This document shows positions 46,520 to 55,217 of a stretch of DNA of 64,000 nt, piece by piece. The position numbers and the translations under genes are program-made. Source of the DNA: Arsenophonus nilaparvatae (lineage in GTDB: Bacteria; Pseudomonadota; Gammaproteobacteria; Enterobacterales; Enterobacteriaceae); NCBI RefSeq assembly GCF_000757905.1, contig NZ_JRLH01000004.1, one strand, 5' to 3'. How positions within the stretch are numbered: position 1 is the first letter of the stretch; each line of letters starts with the position of its first letter. The notes beneath the pieces were generated by a model that searched no databases, was not told the DNA's origin, and worked only from the letters and a program-made list of their open reading frames with translations.

Positions 46520-46855
46520 GGTCCAACTCCCAAATATTTATTCTATCGAGGACAATCTAAAGGCCGAGGAATATGCCTTTTTAGCCTTCATTTGTCAATG
46601 AATTTGTGTAAATAAGCATCGTGTACAGCAATGCGATCTGTTGTGATGACCCGGGATTTTACCAGTTTACTGATTGAGAATACAGTTTTAAATGTGAAAA
46701 ACCGGATGAAATTGTAGGAAAGTGGTTAGATTAAGTATTTTTTTACTGACAAACAACCATTTATTATCTTTGTTATAAATATTAATCAAATGGTGACTTA
46801 ACCTTCAAGGTAGTAAGCGGTATAATCCAGCAATTTTTATTATATTGAGCCGATT
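46520..46855. other. Divergent rpsT/ribF control region
   Basis: A 336-bp spacer. On the plus strand TATAAT at 46821-46826 with TTAACC 17 bp upstream is a likely ribF promoter. E. coli yaaY, which lies here, is not seen. Confidence 0.55.
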
Positions 46856-47785
46856 ATGAAGTTAGTACGTGGTATACATAATATTCGCGCATATCATCAT
46901 GGTTGTGTGTTGACTATTGGCAATTTTGATGCTGTTCATCGAGGGCATCAGGCATTATTGAAACATTTAAAACAACAGAGTCAGCGTCTTGGGCTGCCAA
47001 CGATGGTCATGATTTTTGAACCTCAACCATTGGAGTTTTTTTTGGGCGCAAATGCGCCAGCACGTTTAACGCGTTTACGTGATAAGATAAAATACTTTAC
47101 CGAATATGGCGTTGATTATTTACTGTGTGTTAAATTTAATCCAACATTTGCTTCATTGACACCGCAGGCTTTTGTTTCACAATTGCTGGTGGAAAAATTG
47201 GGGGTTAAATTTTTGGCGATAGGTGATGATTTTCGTTTTGGCAAAGATAGACAGGGTGATTTTAAATATCTTCGTGAGGCAGGGGAACAATATGGTTTTG
47301 AAGTGGCCAATACTGAAAGTTTTTGTGACGCCGGCCAGCGAGTTAGTAGTACGGCTGTCAGGCAAGCACTATTAAGTGATAATCTTACCCTTGCTGAGAA
47401 TCTTATGGGACACCCCTACCGATTGAGTGGTCGAGTGGTACATGGTCGCCAGCTTGGTAGTGCGATCGGTTTCCCGACCGCGAATATACCATTTAAATGT
47501 TTAGTTATGCCTGTTAAAGGCGTTTATGTGGTAGAAGTATATGGATTAACCGATCACCCTTTGCAGGCAGTGGCAAATATTGGCACACGCCCAACCGTGA
47601 ATGGGGTTGATCAGCAAATTGAAGTTCATTTAATAGATGTGCATATGGATATATATGGACGTCATATTGATGTTGTATTGCGTAAAAAATTGCGTAACGA
47701 GCAGCGATTTGCTTCTATTGATGAATTAAGACAGCAAATCGGTAAGGATATAATGGCTGCGAGACAATTCTTCCAGTCGTCATAA
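46856..47785 (+). CDS. ribF: Bifunctional riboflavin kinase / FAD synthetase
   Basis: A 309-residue enzyme (E. coli 313) that turns riboflavin into FMN and then FAD. The N-terminal adenylyltransferase domain has GNFDAVHRGHQAL (HxGH-type nucleotide site); the C-terminal riboflavin kinase domain has GRVVHGRQLGSAIGFPTANI. It heads the ribF-ileS-lspA-fkpB-ispH cluster, with 38 bp to ileS. Confidence 0.97.
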   Translation: MKLVRGIHNIRAYHHGCVLTIGNFDAVHRGHQALLKHLKQQSQRLGLPTMVMIFEPQPLEFFLGANAPARLTRLRDKIKYFTEYGVDYLLCVKFNPTFASLTPQAFVSQLLVEKLGVKFLAIGDDFRFGKDRQGDFKYLREAGEQYGFEVANTESFCDAGQRVSSTAVRQALLSDNLTLAENLMGHPYRLSGRVVHGRQLGSAIGFPTANIPFKCLVMPVKGVYVVEVYGLTDHPLQAVANIGTRPTVNGVDQQIEVHLIDVHMDIYGRHIDVVLRKKLRNEQRFASIDELRQQIGKDIMAARQFFQSS

Positions 47786-47823
47786 TTTAGATATTTAGCA
47801 GAAAATTGGAACTGAGAATTTAG

Positions 47824-50640
47824 ATGAGTGACTATAAAAATACCCTGAATTTACCGGAAACAGGGTTCCCTATGCGCGGTGATCTCGCTAAACGAGAACC
47901 ACAAATGTTAGCCCGTTGGTATAAAGAAGGTTTGTACCAAGCTATTCGCCAGGCCAAAACAGGCAAACAGATGTTTATATTGCATGATGGTCCTCCTTAT
48001 GCAAACGGTAGTCTTCATATTGGTCACTCAGTTAATAAAATTCTCAAAGATATTATCATTAAATCTAAAGGACTGGCCGGATTTGATTCGCCATATATTC
48101 CTGGTTGGGATTGCCACGGTTTGCCAATTGAACATAAAGTTGAACAAATTATCGGTAAACCCGGTGACAAGGTTTCTGCAGCTGTTTTTCGTGAAGAATG
48201 TCGCAAATATGCCAAAGAACAAATTGAGGGCCAGAAAGCTGATTTTATTAGAATGGGCGTACTTGGTGATTGGGAACAGCCTTATTTAACCATGGATTTT
48301 AGTACTGAAGCCAATATTATTCGTGCGTTAGGTAAAGTGATTGAAAATGGCCACTTAGTGAAAGGTGCTAAACCGGTTCATTGGTGTACTGCTTGCGGTT
48401 CTTCCTTAGCGGAAGCGGAAGTTGAATATTATGATAAATCATCACCTTCCATTGATGTACGCTTTAACGCGGTGGATGCTAACGCTGTTTATAGTAAATT
48501 TGGCGTAAAATCGTCGGCTTTGCCGGTTTCAGCCGTGATCTGGACGACCACACCTTGGACGTTACCCGCCAACCGTGCGATTGCGGTTAACGCTGATTTT
48601 GAATATCAATTAGTGAAAGTCAATAATAATGAATGTTTAATTTTGGCAAAATCACTGGTTGAAACAGTAATGCAGCGTATTGCAGCAACAGAGTGGCAAA
48701 TTTTAGCACAATGTAATGGCTCTGAATTGGAATTACTGCGCTTTCATCACCCATTTATGAATTTCGATGTGCCTGTTATTTTAGGTGATCACGTTACTTT
48801 AGACGCGGGTACCGGGATTGTACATACGGCACCAGGCCATGGTCCGGATGATTATATTGTTGGGCAGAAATATAAACTTGAAATAGCAAATCCCGTCGGT
48901 CCAAATGGGTGTTATTTACCTAATACTTATCCTGGTTTGGACGGTGTTTTTGTATTTAAAGCAAATGAATTAATTATCGAACTTTTAGCGGCAAAAGGGG
49001 CATTGCTACATAAAGAAATATTACAGCATAGTTATCCTTGTTGTTGGCGGCATAAGACACCGGTTATTTTTCGTGCTACACCTCAGTGGTTTGTTAGTAT
49101 GGAAAAAAATGGTTTACGTGAACAATCGCTAAAAGAGATTAACGGGGTTAAATGGATCCCAGATTGGGGACAAAGCCGGATTGAATCTATGGTTGCAAAT
49201 CGTCCAGATTGGTGTATTTCTCGTCAGCGCACCTGGGGTATGCCGATGGCATTATTTGTGCATAAGCAGACAGAACAATTACATCCACGGACGTTAGAAT
49301 TGATTGAAGAAGTCGCTAAACATGTTGAAAAAGCAGGTATCCAGGCGTGGTGGGATCTTGACCCCGTTGCCCTATTAGGAAGTGATGCAGCTGATTATGT
49401 TAAAGTCCCGGATACGCTTGATGTCTGGTTTGATTCTGGTTCTACACACTATGCGGTTGTAGATGTTCGCCCTGAATTTAAAGGCCATTCTGCTGATTTA
49501 TATTTGGAAGGCTCTGATCAACATCGTGGTTGGTTTATGTCGTCTCTAATGCTATCAACTGCGATGAAAGGAAAAGCGCCTTATCGAGAAGTATTAACCC
49601 ACGGTTTTACGGTTGATGGACAAGGCCGTAAAATGTCAAAATCTTTGGGTAATACCATTAGCCCACAAGACGTCATGAATGATTTAGGGGCTGATATTCT
49701 ACGGCTATGGGTTGCTTCAACCGATTATACTAGTGAGATTGCTGTTTCAAATGAGATTTTAAAACGTTCTGCCGACAGCTATCGGCGTATTCGTAATACA
49801 GCACGCTTTTTATTAGCCAATTTGAACGGTTTTGATCCTACTTCACATCAAGTTAAACCAGAAGATATGGTGATATTAGATCGATGGGCTGTAGGGCGGG
49901 CGAAAGCCGCTCAAGCGGAAATCGCTATGCATTATGCTAATTATGATTTTCATGCAGTCGTTCAGCGTTTGATGCAGTTTTGTTCAGTTGAAATGGGTTC
50001 TTTCTATTTAGATATTATAAAAGATCGTCAATATACGGCAAAAAGTGATAGCTTGGCACGTCGTAGTTGTCAGACAGCCTTATTTCATATCATAGAGGCC
50101 TTGGTACGCTGGATTGCGCCGATCCTTTCTTTCACGGCCGATGAAATTTGGCAGCAATTGCCTGCTAGACAGAGCAAATATGTTTTTATTGATGAATATT
50201 ATGCTGACTTGTTTGGCTTGGATGCTAATGAAACGCTTAATGATGAATTTTGGAATGAGTTATTAATTATCCGTAGTGAGGTTAATAAAGTTCTCGAACA
50301 AGCGCGTGCAGACAAACTTATCCGTAGCTCGTTGGAGGCTGCAGTGATTTTATATGCTGATACAGAACTGGCTGAAATACTTAATCGTTTAGGTGATGAG
50401 TTACGTTTTGTATTGTTAACTTCACAGGCTAAAGTAATTGATATTAGCCAAGCCCCAGTTCAGGCACAGAATAGTGAACTGAGTGGATTGAAAATTGCTT
50501 TCCAGCAGGCGGAAGGTGATAAATGTCCTCGTTGTTGGCATTATGCAACGGATATTGGTCGGGAGGCGGAGTATGCAGAATTATGCGGCCGCTGTGTTAC
50601 TAATGTAGCCGGTAACGGTGAAATACGTAAGTTTGCCTAA
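47824..50640 (+). CDS. ileS: Isoleucyl-tRNA synthetase
   Basis: A 938-residue class I synthetase, the same length as E. coli IleS. The HIGH motif lies in PYANGSLHIGH, KMSKS in GRKMSKSLGNT, an editing domain lies between (WTTTPWTLPANRA), and the C-terminal zinc knuckle reads CPRCW ... CGRC. The stop overlaps the lspA start by one base (TAATG), so the two are translationally coupled. Confidence 0.98.
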   Translation: MSDYKNTLNLPETGFPMRGDLAKREPQMLARWYKEGLYQAIRQAKTGKQMFILHDGPPYANGSLHIGHSVNKILKDIIIKSKGLAGFDSPYIPGWDCHGLPIEHKVEQIIGKPGDKVSAAVFREECRKYAKEQIEGQKADFIRMGVLGDWEQPYLTMDFSTEANIIRALGKVIENGHLVKGAKPVHWCTACGSSLAEAEVEYYDKSSPSIDVRFNAVDANAVYSKFGVKSSALPVSAVIWTTTPWTLPANRAIAVNADFEYQLVKVNNNECLILAKSLVETVMQRIAATEWQILAQCNGSELELLRFHHPFMNFDVPVILGDHVTLDAGTGIVHTAPGHGPDDYIVGQKYKLEIANPVGPNGCYLPNTYPGLDGVFVFKANELIIELLAAKGALLHKEILQHSYPCCWRHKTPVIFRATPQWFVSMEKNGLREQSLKEINGVKWIPDWGQSRIESMVANRPDWCISRQRTWGMPMALFVHKQTEQLHPRTLELIEEVAKHVEKAGIQAWWDLDPVALLGSDAADYVKVPDTLDVWFDSGSTHYAVVDVRPEFKGHSADLYLEGSDQHRGWFMSSLMLSTAMKGKAPYREVLTHGFTVDGQGRKMSKSLGNTISPQDVMNDLGADILRLWVASTDYTSEIAVSNEILKRSADSYRRIRNTARFLLANLNGFDPTSHQVKPEDMVILDRWAVGRAKAAQAEIAMHYANYDFHAVVQRLMQFCSVEMGSFYLDIIKDRQYTAKSDSLARRSCQTALFHIIEALVRWIAPILSFTADEIWQQLPARQSKYVFIDEYYADLFGLDANETLNDEFWNELLIIRSEVNKVLEQARADKLIRSSLEAAVILYADTELAEILNRLGDELRFVLLTSQAKVIDISQAPVQAQNSELSGLKIAFQQAEGDKCPRCWHYATDIGREAEYAELCGRCVTNVAGNGEIRKFA

Positions 50641-51140
50641 TGAAAAATCCTATTTGCTCTACTGGCTTACGCTGGTTATGGTTAACGGTTGTGATATTAA
50701 TTGTTGATCTTGGTAGTAAGCAACTCATTTTGAATAATTTTCAATTATATGAGTCGATACCATTAATGCCTTATTTCAATTTGGCTTATGCTCAAAACTC
50801 TGGTGCAGCATTTAGTTTTCTAGCTGATAAAGGGGGATGGCAGCGTTGGTTCTTTGCCTTGGTTGCGATTGTCATTTGTGTGGTGCTTATCGTAATGATG
50901 TATCGCCAAAGCGTGAATAAAAAATTGAGTAATATTGCTTATGCATTAGTTATTGGTGGAGCACTAGGGAATTTGTGCGACCGCTTAGTCCATGGCTTCG
51001 TAGTTGACTTTATTGATTTTTATGTTGGTGACTGGCATTGGCCAACATTTAACATTGCGGATATGGCGATTTGTCTTGGTGCGGCACTCATCATTTTTGA
51101 CAGTTTCATCAATACAGATAAAAAAGCGAGTGGGTCTTAG
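50640..51140 (+). CDS. lspA: Lipoprotein signal peptidase (signal peptidase II)
   Basis: A 166-residue inner-membrane aspartyl protease (E. coli 164) that removes signal peptides from diacylated prolipoproteins. Four hydrophobic segments are visible. Catalytic aspartates lie in GNLCDRLVHGFVVDFIDF and FNIADMAICLG; the NSGAAFSF motif is conserved. It overlaps ileS by one base. Confidence 0.97.
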   Translation: MKNPICSTGLRWLWLTVVILIVDLGSKQLILNNFQLYESIPLMPYFNLAYAQNSGAAFSFLADKGGWQRWFFALVAIVICVVLIVMMYRQSVNKKLSNIAYALVIGGALGNLCDRLVHGFVVDFIDFYVGDWHWPTFNIADMAICLGAALIIFDSFINTDKKASGS

Positions 51141-51201
51141 ATTATCGTTCGTTTACGTTGATAACAGGTTGATTTATTTTTAACAGTGGGTTTTTATTGT
51201 C

Positions 51202-51672
51202 ATGTTAACCTTAGTACAAGCAAATAGTGCCGTGTTGCTGCATTTCACGATCAAACTTGAGGATGGTTCAATTGCTGATTCAACCTATAATCAGGATAAA
51301 CCGGCACTTTTTCGCCTTGGCGATAAAAGCCTATCGCGAGCACTTGAAAAACAATTAATTGGTTTAAGTGTTGGTGAAAAAAAGACATTTACTTTAGGCG
51401 GAGAGGACGTTTTTGGTAAACCAAACCCAGATATGATCCAATACTTTATGCCAAAAGATTTTATTCAGGTCGGTATACCTGAAGTCGGTGCCATCATATT
51501 ATTTACCACGATAAATGGTAGTGAAATGCCAGGGATCGTAACAGCAGTGACGGAAGAGTCTATCATTGTTGATTTTAATCACCCGTTAGCGGCTCAGAAT
51601 ATCATTTTTAACATTGAAGTGTTGGAAATTGACCCGAAATGGGAGGAATCAAATGCAAATATTGCTGGCTAA
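51202..51672 (+). CDS. fkpB: FKBP-type peptidyl-prolyl isomerase FkpB (SlpA)
   Basis: A 156-residue FKBP-type prolyl isomerase (E. coli 149). It has the SlyD-like layout with an FKBP domain interrupted by an insert-in-flap chaperone domain; LHFTIKLEDGS, GLSVGEKK and VDFNHPLAAQ are conserved. Its 3' end overlaps ispH by 20 bp. The substrate in the cell is not known. Confidence 0.95.
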   Translation: MLTLVQANSAVLLHFTIKLEDGSIADSTYNQDKPALFRLGDKSLSRALEKQLIGLSVGEKKTFTLGGEDVFGKPNPDMIQYFMPKDFIQVGIPEVGAIILFTTINGSEMPGIVTAVTEESIIVDFNHPLAAQNIIFNIEVLEIDPKWEESNANIAG

Positions 51673-52603
51673 CCCTCGGGGTTTCTGTGCAGGTGTTGAT
51701 CGAGCAATTAGTATTGTTGATAGAGCACTGGCACTTTATGGTGCGCCGATTTATGTTCGTCATGAAGTTGTCCATAACCGTTATGTGGTTGACAATTTAC
51801 GGCAACGTGGTGCGATTTTTATTGAACAAATCTCTGAAGTCCCTGATGGTGCTATTTTGATCTTTTCTGCTCATGGTGTCTCTCAAGCAATTCGACAGGA
51901 AGCTAAGCAACGTCATCTGACCATGTTATTTGATGCAACTTGTCCATTGGTGACTAAAGTGCACATGGAAGTTGCGCGTGCCAGTCGTAAAGGTAAAGAA
52001 GCGATTTTAATTGGTCATGTTGGGCATCCTGAAGTAGAAGGCACAATGGGACAATATAATAATCCGGTTGGTGGTATGTATCTGGTTGAATCACCGGCGG
52101 ATGTCTGGAAATTACAAGTAAAAAATGAAAATAACCTCTGTTTTATGACCCAGACTACCTTATCTGTTGATGATACTGCTCATGTTATTGACGCGCTAAA
52201 TACTCGTTTTCCAAATATTATTGGGCCACGCAAAGATGATATCTGTTATGCGACAACTAATCGTCAGGAAGCAGCGCGTGAATTAGCTAATAAGGCTGAT
52301 ATTGTACTAGTTGTCGGCTCTAAAAATTCTTCTAATTCCAATCGTCTTGCTGAATTGGCTCAAAGAGCAGGCAAGCCGGGCTACCTGATTGACTCTGCTG
52401 ATGATATTCAAGAACATTGGCTGGAAAATATGCAGATTATTGGTCTTACTGCTGGCGCATCTGCACCAGATATTCTTGTTCGTCAGGTTATTGAACGCTT
52501 AATGGTTTTAGGTGCCAGTGAAATGATCGAACTTGCTGGTCATGAAGAAAATATTGTTTTTGAAGTACCAAAAGAGCTACGTGTTGAAATCAAGCAAATA
52601 TAA
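51653..52603 (+). CDS. ispH: 4-hydroxy-3-methylbut-2-enyl diphosphate reductase
   Basis: A 316-residue iron-sulfur enzyme, identical in length to E. coli IspH, making IPP and DMAPP in the last step of the MEP isoprenoid pathway. The three [4Fe-4S] cysteines lie in RGFCAGVDRA (Cys12), DATCPLVTK and DICYATTNRQ. ATG 51653 follows GGAGG and gives the family length; a frame extension to 51614 lies inside fkpB. E. coli rihC, which follows, is missing. Confidence 0.97.
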   Translation: MQILLANPRGFCAGVDRAISIVDRALALYGAPIYVRHEVVHNRYVVDNLRQRGAIFIEQISEVPDGAILIFSAHGVSQAIRQEAKQRHLTMLFDATCPLVTKVHMEVARASRKGKEAILIGHVGHPEVEGTMGQYNNPVGGMYLVESPADVWKLQVKNENNLCFMTQTTLSVDDTAHVIDALNTRFPNIIGPRKDDICYATTNRQEAARELANKADIVLVVGSKNSSNSNRLAELAQRAGKPGYLIDSADDIQEHWLENMQIIGLTAGASAPDILVRQVIERLMVLGASEMIELAGHEENIVFEVPKELRVEIKQI

Positions 52604-52663
52604 TAATAGCGATTTGGGCATTTTATTAAATGAATTTTTTAGTGCAGCCATTTATCTATTAAT

Positions 52664-52688
52664 TAAGCCAACTCTAATGGCTTTTTTT
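52664..52688 (+). terminator. Terminator of the ribF-ispH cluster
   Basis: AAGCCA (52665-52670) pairs with TGGCTT (52678-52683) around a 7-nt loop and is followed by a T run. Confidence 0.85.
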
Positions 52689-52782
52689 GTCACTGACGGT
52701 TGCTGTATGCGTTAAGCTAGGATGATTGTTAACCTTATCGAACTCAGGATACTTAATCTGCTTTTAATCAAGAGAGATAAAC

Positions 52783-53604
52783 ATGACTAATTCAGATATT
52801 CGTGTTGCCATCGTTGGTGCGGGTGGCCGCATGGGACGTGAACTAATTAAAGCAGTTTCACAACAGAATGGCGTTGTTTTAGGGGCAGTGTTAGAAAGAA
52901 AAGGTTCAAGTATAGTAGGTACTGATGCTGGTGAATTAGTCGGCATTGGCGGTTTAAATGTTATAATTAGTGATGATCTAATTAATGTTTTAGATAAATT
53001 TGATATTTTGATCGATTTTACCCGTCCCGAAGGTACGCAAAATTACCTGTCAGTTTGTAAAAAATATGCCAAAGCGATGATTATTGGCACTACAGGTTTT
53101 AATGAAACTGAACAGAAGTCGATTGAAGAAGTGGCGAAAACGATCCCTATTGTATTAGCAGCCAATTTTAGTGTTGGCGTTAATTTGATGTTGAAGTTAT
53201 TAGAAAAAGCCGCAAAAGTGATGGGCGAATATAGTGATATTGAAATTATTGAAGCTCATCACAGGCATAAAGTCGATGCGCCCTCAGGAACAGCCTTAGC
53301 AATGGGCGATGTTATTGCCAAGTCAATTGGCCGTGATTTAAAAGATTGTGCAGTGTATGGTCGCCAAGGTATTACTGGTGAAAGGAAAAATAACAGCATT
53401 GGCTTTGCAACGATTAGAGCTGGCGATATTGTTGGCGAGCATACGGCGATTTTTGCTGATATAGGTGAAAGAATAGAGATAACTCATAAAGCATCAAGTC
53501 GGATGACGTTTGCAAATGGGGCTGTGAAGGCCTGTTTGTGGTTAAAAGGGAAAAAAAATGGTTTATATAGCATGAAAGATGTATTAAATTTAGAAAATAT
53601 TTAA
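52783..53604 (+). CDS. dapB: 4-hydroxy-tetrahydrodipicolinate reductase
   Basis: A 273-residue enzyme, the same length as E. coli DapB, on the route to diaminopimelate and lysine. The N-terminal NAD(P) motif is VAIVGAGGRMGRELI; the catalytic region EAHHRHKVDAPSGTAL has the conserved histidines and lysine. Its retention fits a cell that makes its own peptidoglycan diaminopimelate. Confidence 0.97.
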   Translation: MTNSDIRVAIVGAGGRMGRELIKAVSQQNGVVLGAVLERKGSSIVGTDAGELVGIGGLNVIISDDLINVLDKFDILIDFTRPEGTQNYLSVCKKYAKAMIIGTTGFNETEQKSIEEVAKTIPIVLAANFSVGVNLMLKLLEKAAKVMGEYSDIEIIEAHHRHKVDAPSGTALAMGDVIAKSIGRDLKDCAVYGRQGITGERKNNSIGFATIRAGDIVGEHTAIFADIGERIEITHKASSRMTFANGAVKACLWLKGKKNGLYSMKDVLNLENI

Positions 53605-53898
53605 TTTTTTATATATCTATTTATTTGATTAATAAAGGTTAATTTTAAGATCATGATTTTTTTGGCGGTTATTAAGTTTTTTATTTTATAACTTTTATTT
53701 CTATTATTTAAAATAAAAATTTTATTGACTTAAGATGATTTTTTGCACATTTACTATAATGAAATTTATCTAAACCATACTTTTACAATTATCATGCTAT
53801 GCAATCGATTATTTTGCTAAGATAATTTATCATTTTACTAGTTACATTGATTTTTCATTATAAATTAACTAAAAAAGTAATAAAAAATTATTTTTTAC

Positions 53899-53927
53899 TA
53901 GACAATCACTCTTCTCATCATTAGAAT
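53899..53927 (+). promoter_or_regulatory. Probable carAB upstream promoter (P1-like)
   Basis: TAGACA (53899-53904) and TAGAAT (53922-53927) with 17-bp spacing each match five of six consensus positions. The position, about 60 bases before the ArgR-linked site, fits the pyrimidine-controlled P1 of E. coli. Confidence 0.7.
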
Positions 53928-53987
53928 GCGCGCAATTTGCCAAAAATTTGCTTAAATTCCATTTTGGCACGAATTTATTGGTTTACG

Positions 53988-54026
53988 CATGAATAAATAT
54001 GCTCAATAAATGTTTTTTTATTCTCC
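53988..54026 (+). promoter_or_regulatory. ArgR operator region of carAB (one intact ARG box)
   Basis: ATGAATAAATATGCTC (53989-54004) matches the ARG box consensus and the first E. coli carA box (TGAATTAATATGC). The second E. coli box aligns with 54011-54026, which reads as a T run ending in ATTCTCC, so only its right half survives. Confidence 0.7.
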
Positions 54027-54037
54027 CGGAGGGTATT

Positions 54038-55204
54038 TTGATTAAGCCAGCTATATTGGTTCTGGAAGACGGAACCCAGTTTCATGGTCATTCCATTGGG
54101 GCTGAAGGAATTGTTGTTGGAGAAGTAGTTTTTAATACATCAATAATTGGATATCAAGAAATCCTCACTGATCCTTCCTACTCCCGCCAAATTGTTATAC
54201 TCACTTATCCCCATATTGGAAACACAGGAATTAACCCAGATGATGAAGAGTCCGCAATCATTCATGCTCAAGGGCTTGTTATACGTGATTTACCGTTAAT
54301 TTATAGTAACTTTCGTGGAAAAGAAAGTTTATCTGATTATTTAAAACGCCATAAAACAGTCGCCATTGCTGATATTGATACCCGTAAGCTTACGCGGCTA
54401 TTAAGGGAAAAAGGCGCGCAAAATGGTTGCATTATTACTGGTGAAAATTTAGATATCGATTTAGCATTAGAAAAAATTAAATTATTTGGTGGAATAAAAG
54501 GGCTGGATTTAGCTAAAGAAGTTACTACTAAAGACATTTATACTTGGCAGCAACAGAGTTGGCATCTTGGTGCCGATGGATTATCGGCTACTAAGGCACG
54601 CGAGCAACTGCCTTATCATGTCGTTGCTTATGATTTTGGTGTTAAACGAAATATTTTACGTTTACTCGTTGATCGTGGCTGCTATTTGACGGTTGTGCCA
54701 GCAACAACAGCGGCTGATGAAGTATTAAAAATGGCACCTGATGGCATTTTTCTTTCTAATGGTCCGGGTGATCCAGCAGCCTGTGATTATGCAATTAAAG
54801 CAATTAAACAGTTTTTAACAACAGAAATACCTATTTTTGGTATTTGCTTAGGTCATCAATTACTGGCATTAGCCAGTGGGGCTGATACTGTTAAAATGAA
54901 ATTTGGCCACCATGGTGGTAACCATCCAGTAAAAGATTTAGTTAATAATCGCGTTATGATCACTGCACAAAATCACGGTTTTGCAGTCGATGAAGCAACC
55001 TTATCTGACAAATTGCGCGTGACCCATAAATCACTGTTTGATGGAAGTTTACAAGGCATACATCATACCGAGAAGCCTGTATTTGGATTTCAAGGGCATC
55101 CCGAAGCAAGTCCAGGCCCTAAAGATGCAGAACCCCTATTTGATTATTTTATTGAATTGATTAAAAAATATCGTCAAACAAATTTAGATACTCAAGTTGA
55201 TTGA
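54038..55204 (+). CDS. carA: Carbamoyl-phosphate synthase small subunit (glutaminase)
   Basis: A 388-residue subunit (E. coli 382) that hydrolyses glutamine and passes ammonia to CarB. The class I amidotransferase triad is Cys270 (FGICLGHQ), His354 and Glu356 (QGHPEASPG). I chose TTG 54038, right after CGGAGGG, giving the E. coli N-terminus (MIK); E. coli carA also starts with UUG. An in-frame ATG at 53999 overlaps the ArgR box and is unlikely. carB starts 13 bp after its stop. Confidence 0.95.
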   Translation: MIKPAILVLEDGTQFHGHSIGAEGIVVGEVVFNTSIIGYQEILTDPSYSRQIVILTYPHIGNTGINPDDEESAIIHAQGLVIRDLPLIYSNFRGKESLSDYLKRHKTVAIADIDTRKLTRLLREKGAQNGCIITGENLDIDLALEKIKLFGGIKGLDLAKEVTTKDIYTWQQQSWHLGADGLSATKAREQLPYHVVAYDFGVKRNILRLLVDRGCYLTVVPATTAADEVLKMAPDGIFLSNGPGDPAACDYAIKAIKQFLTTEIPIFGICLGHQLLALASGADTVKMKFGHHGGNHPVKDLVNNRVMITAQNHGFAVDEATLSDKLRVTHKSLFDGSLQGIHHTEKPVFGFQGHPEASPGPKDAEPLFDYFIELIKKYRQTNLDTQVD

Positions 55205-55217
55205 TCAGGAGCGAAAA

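Larger units (their letters stand above)
53605..54037. other. carAB control region
   Basis: A 433-bp AT-rich spacer between dapB and carA. The right third carries the carAB promoters and ArgR site listed separately. A TATAAT word at 53755-53760 has TTGACT 24 bp upstream, too far to count as a promoter. No gene seen. Confidence 0.6.

Noticed and set aside
53725..53760. TTGACT ... TATAAT pair upstream of carA
   Set aside because: The spacing is 24 bp, too long for sigma-70.
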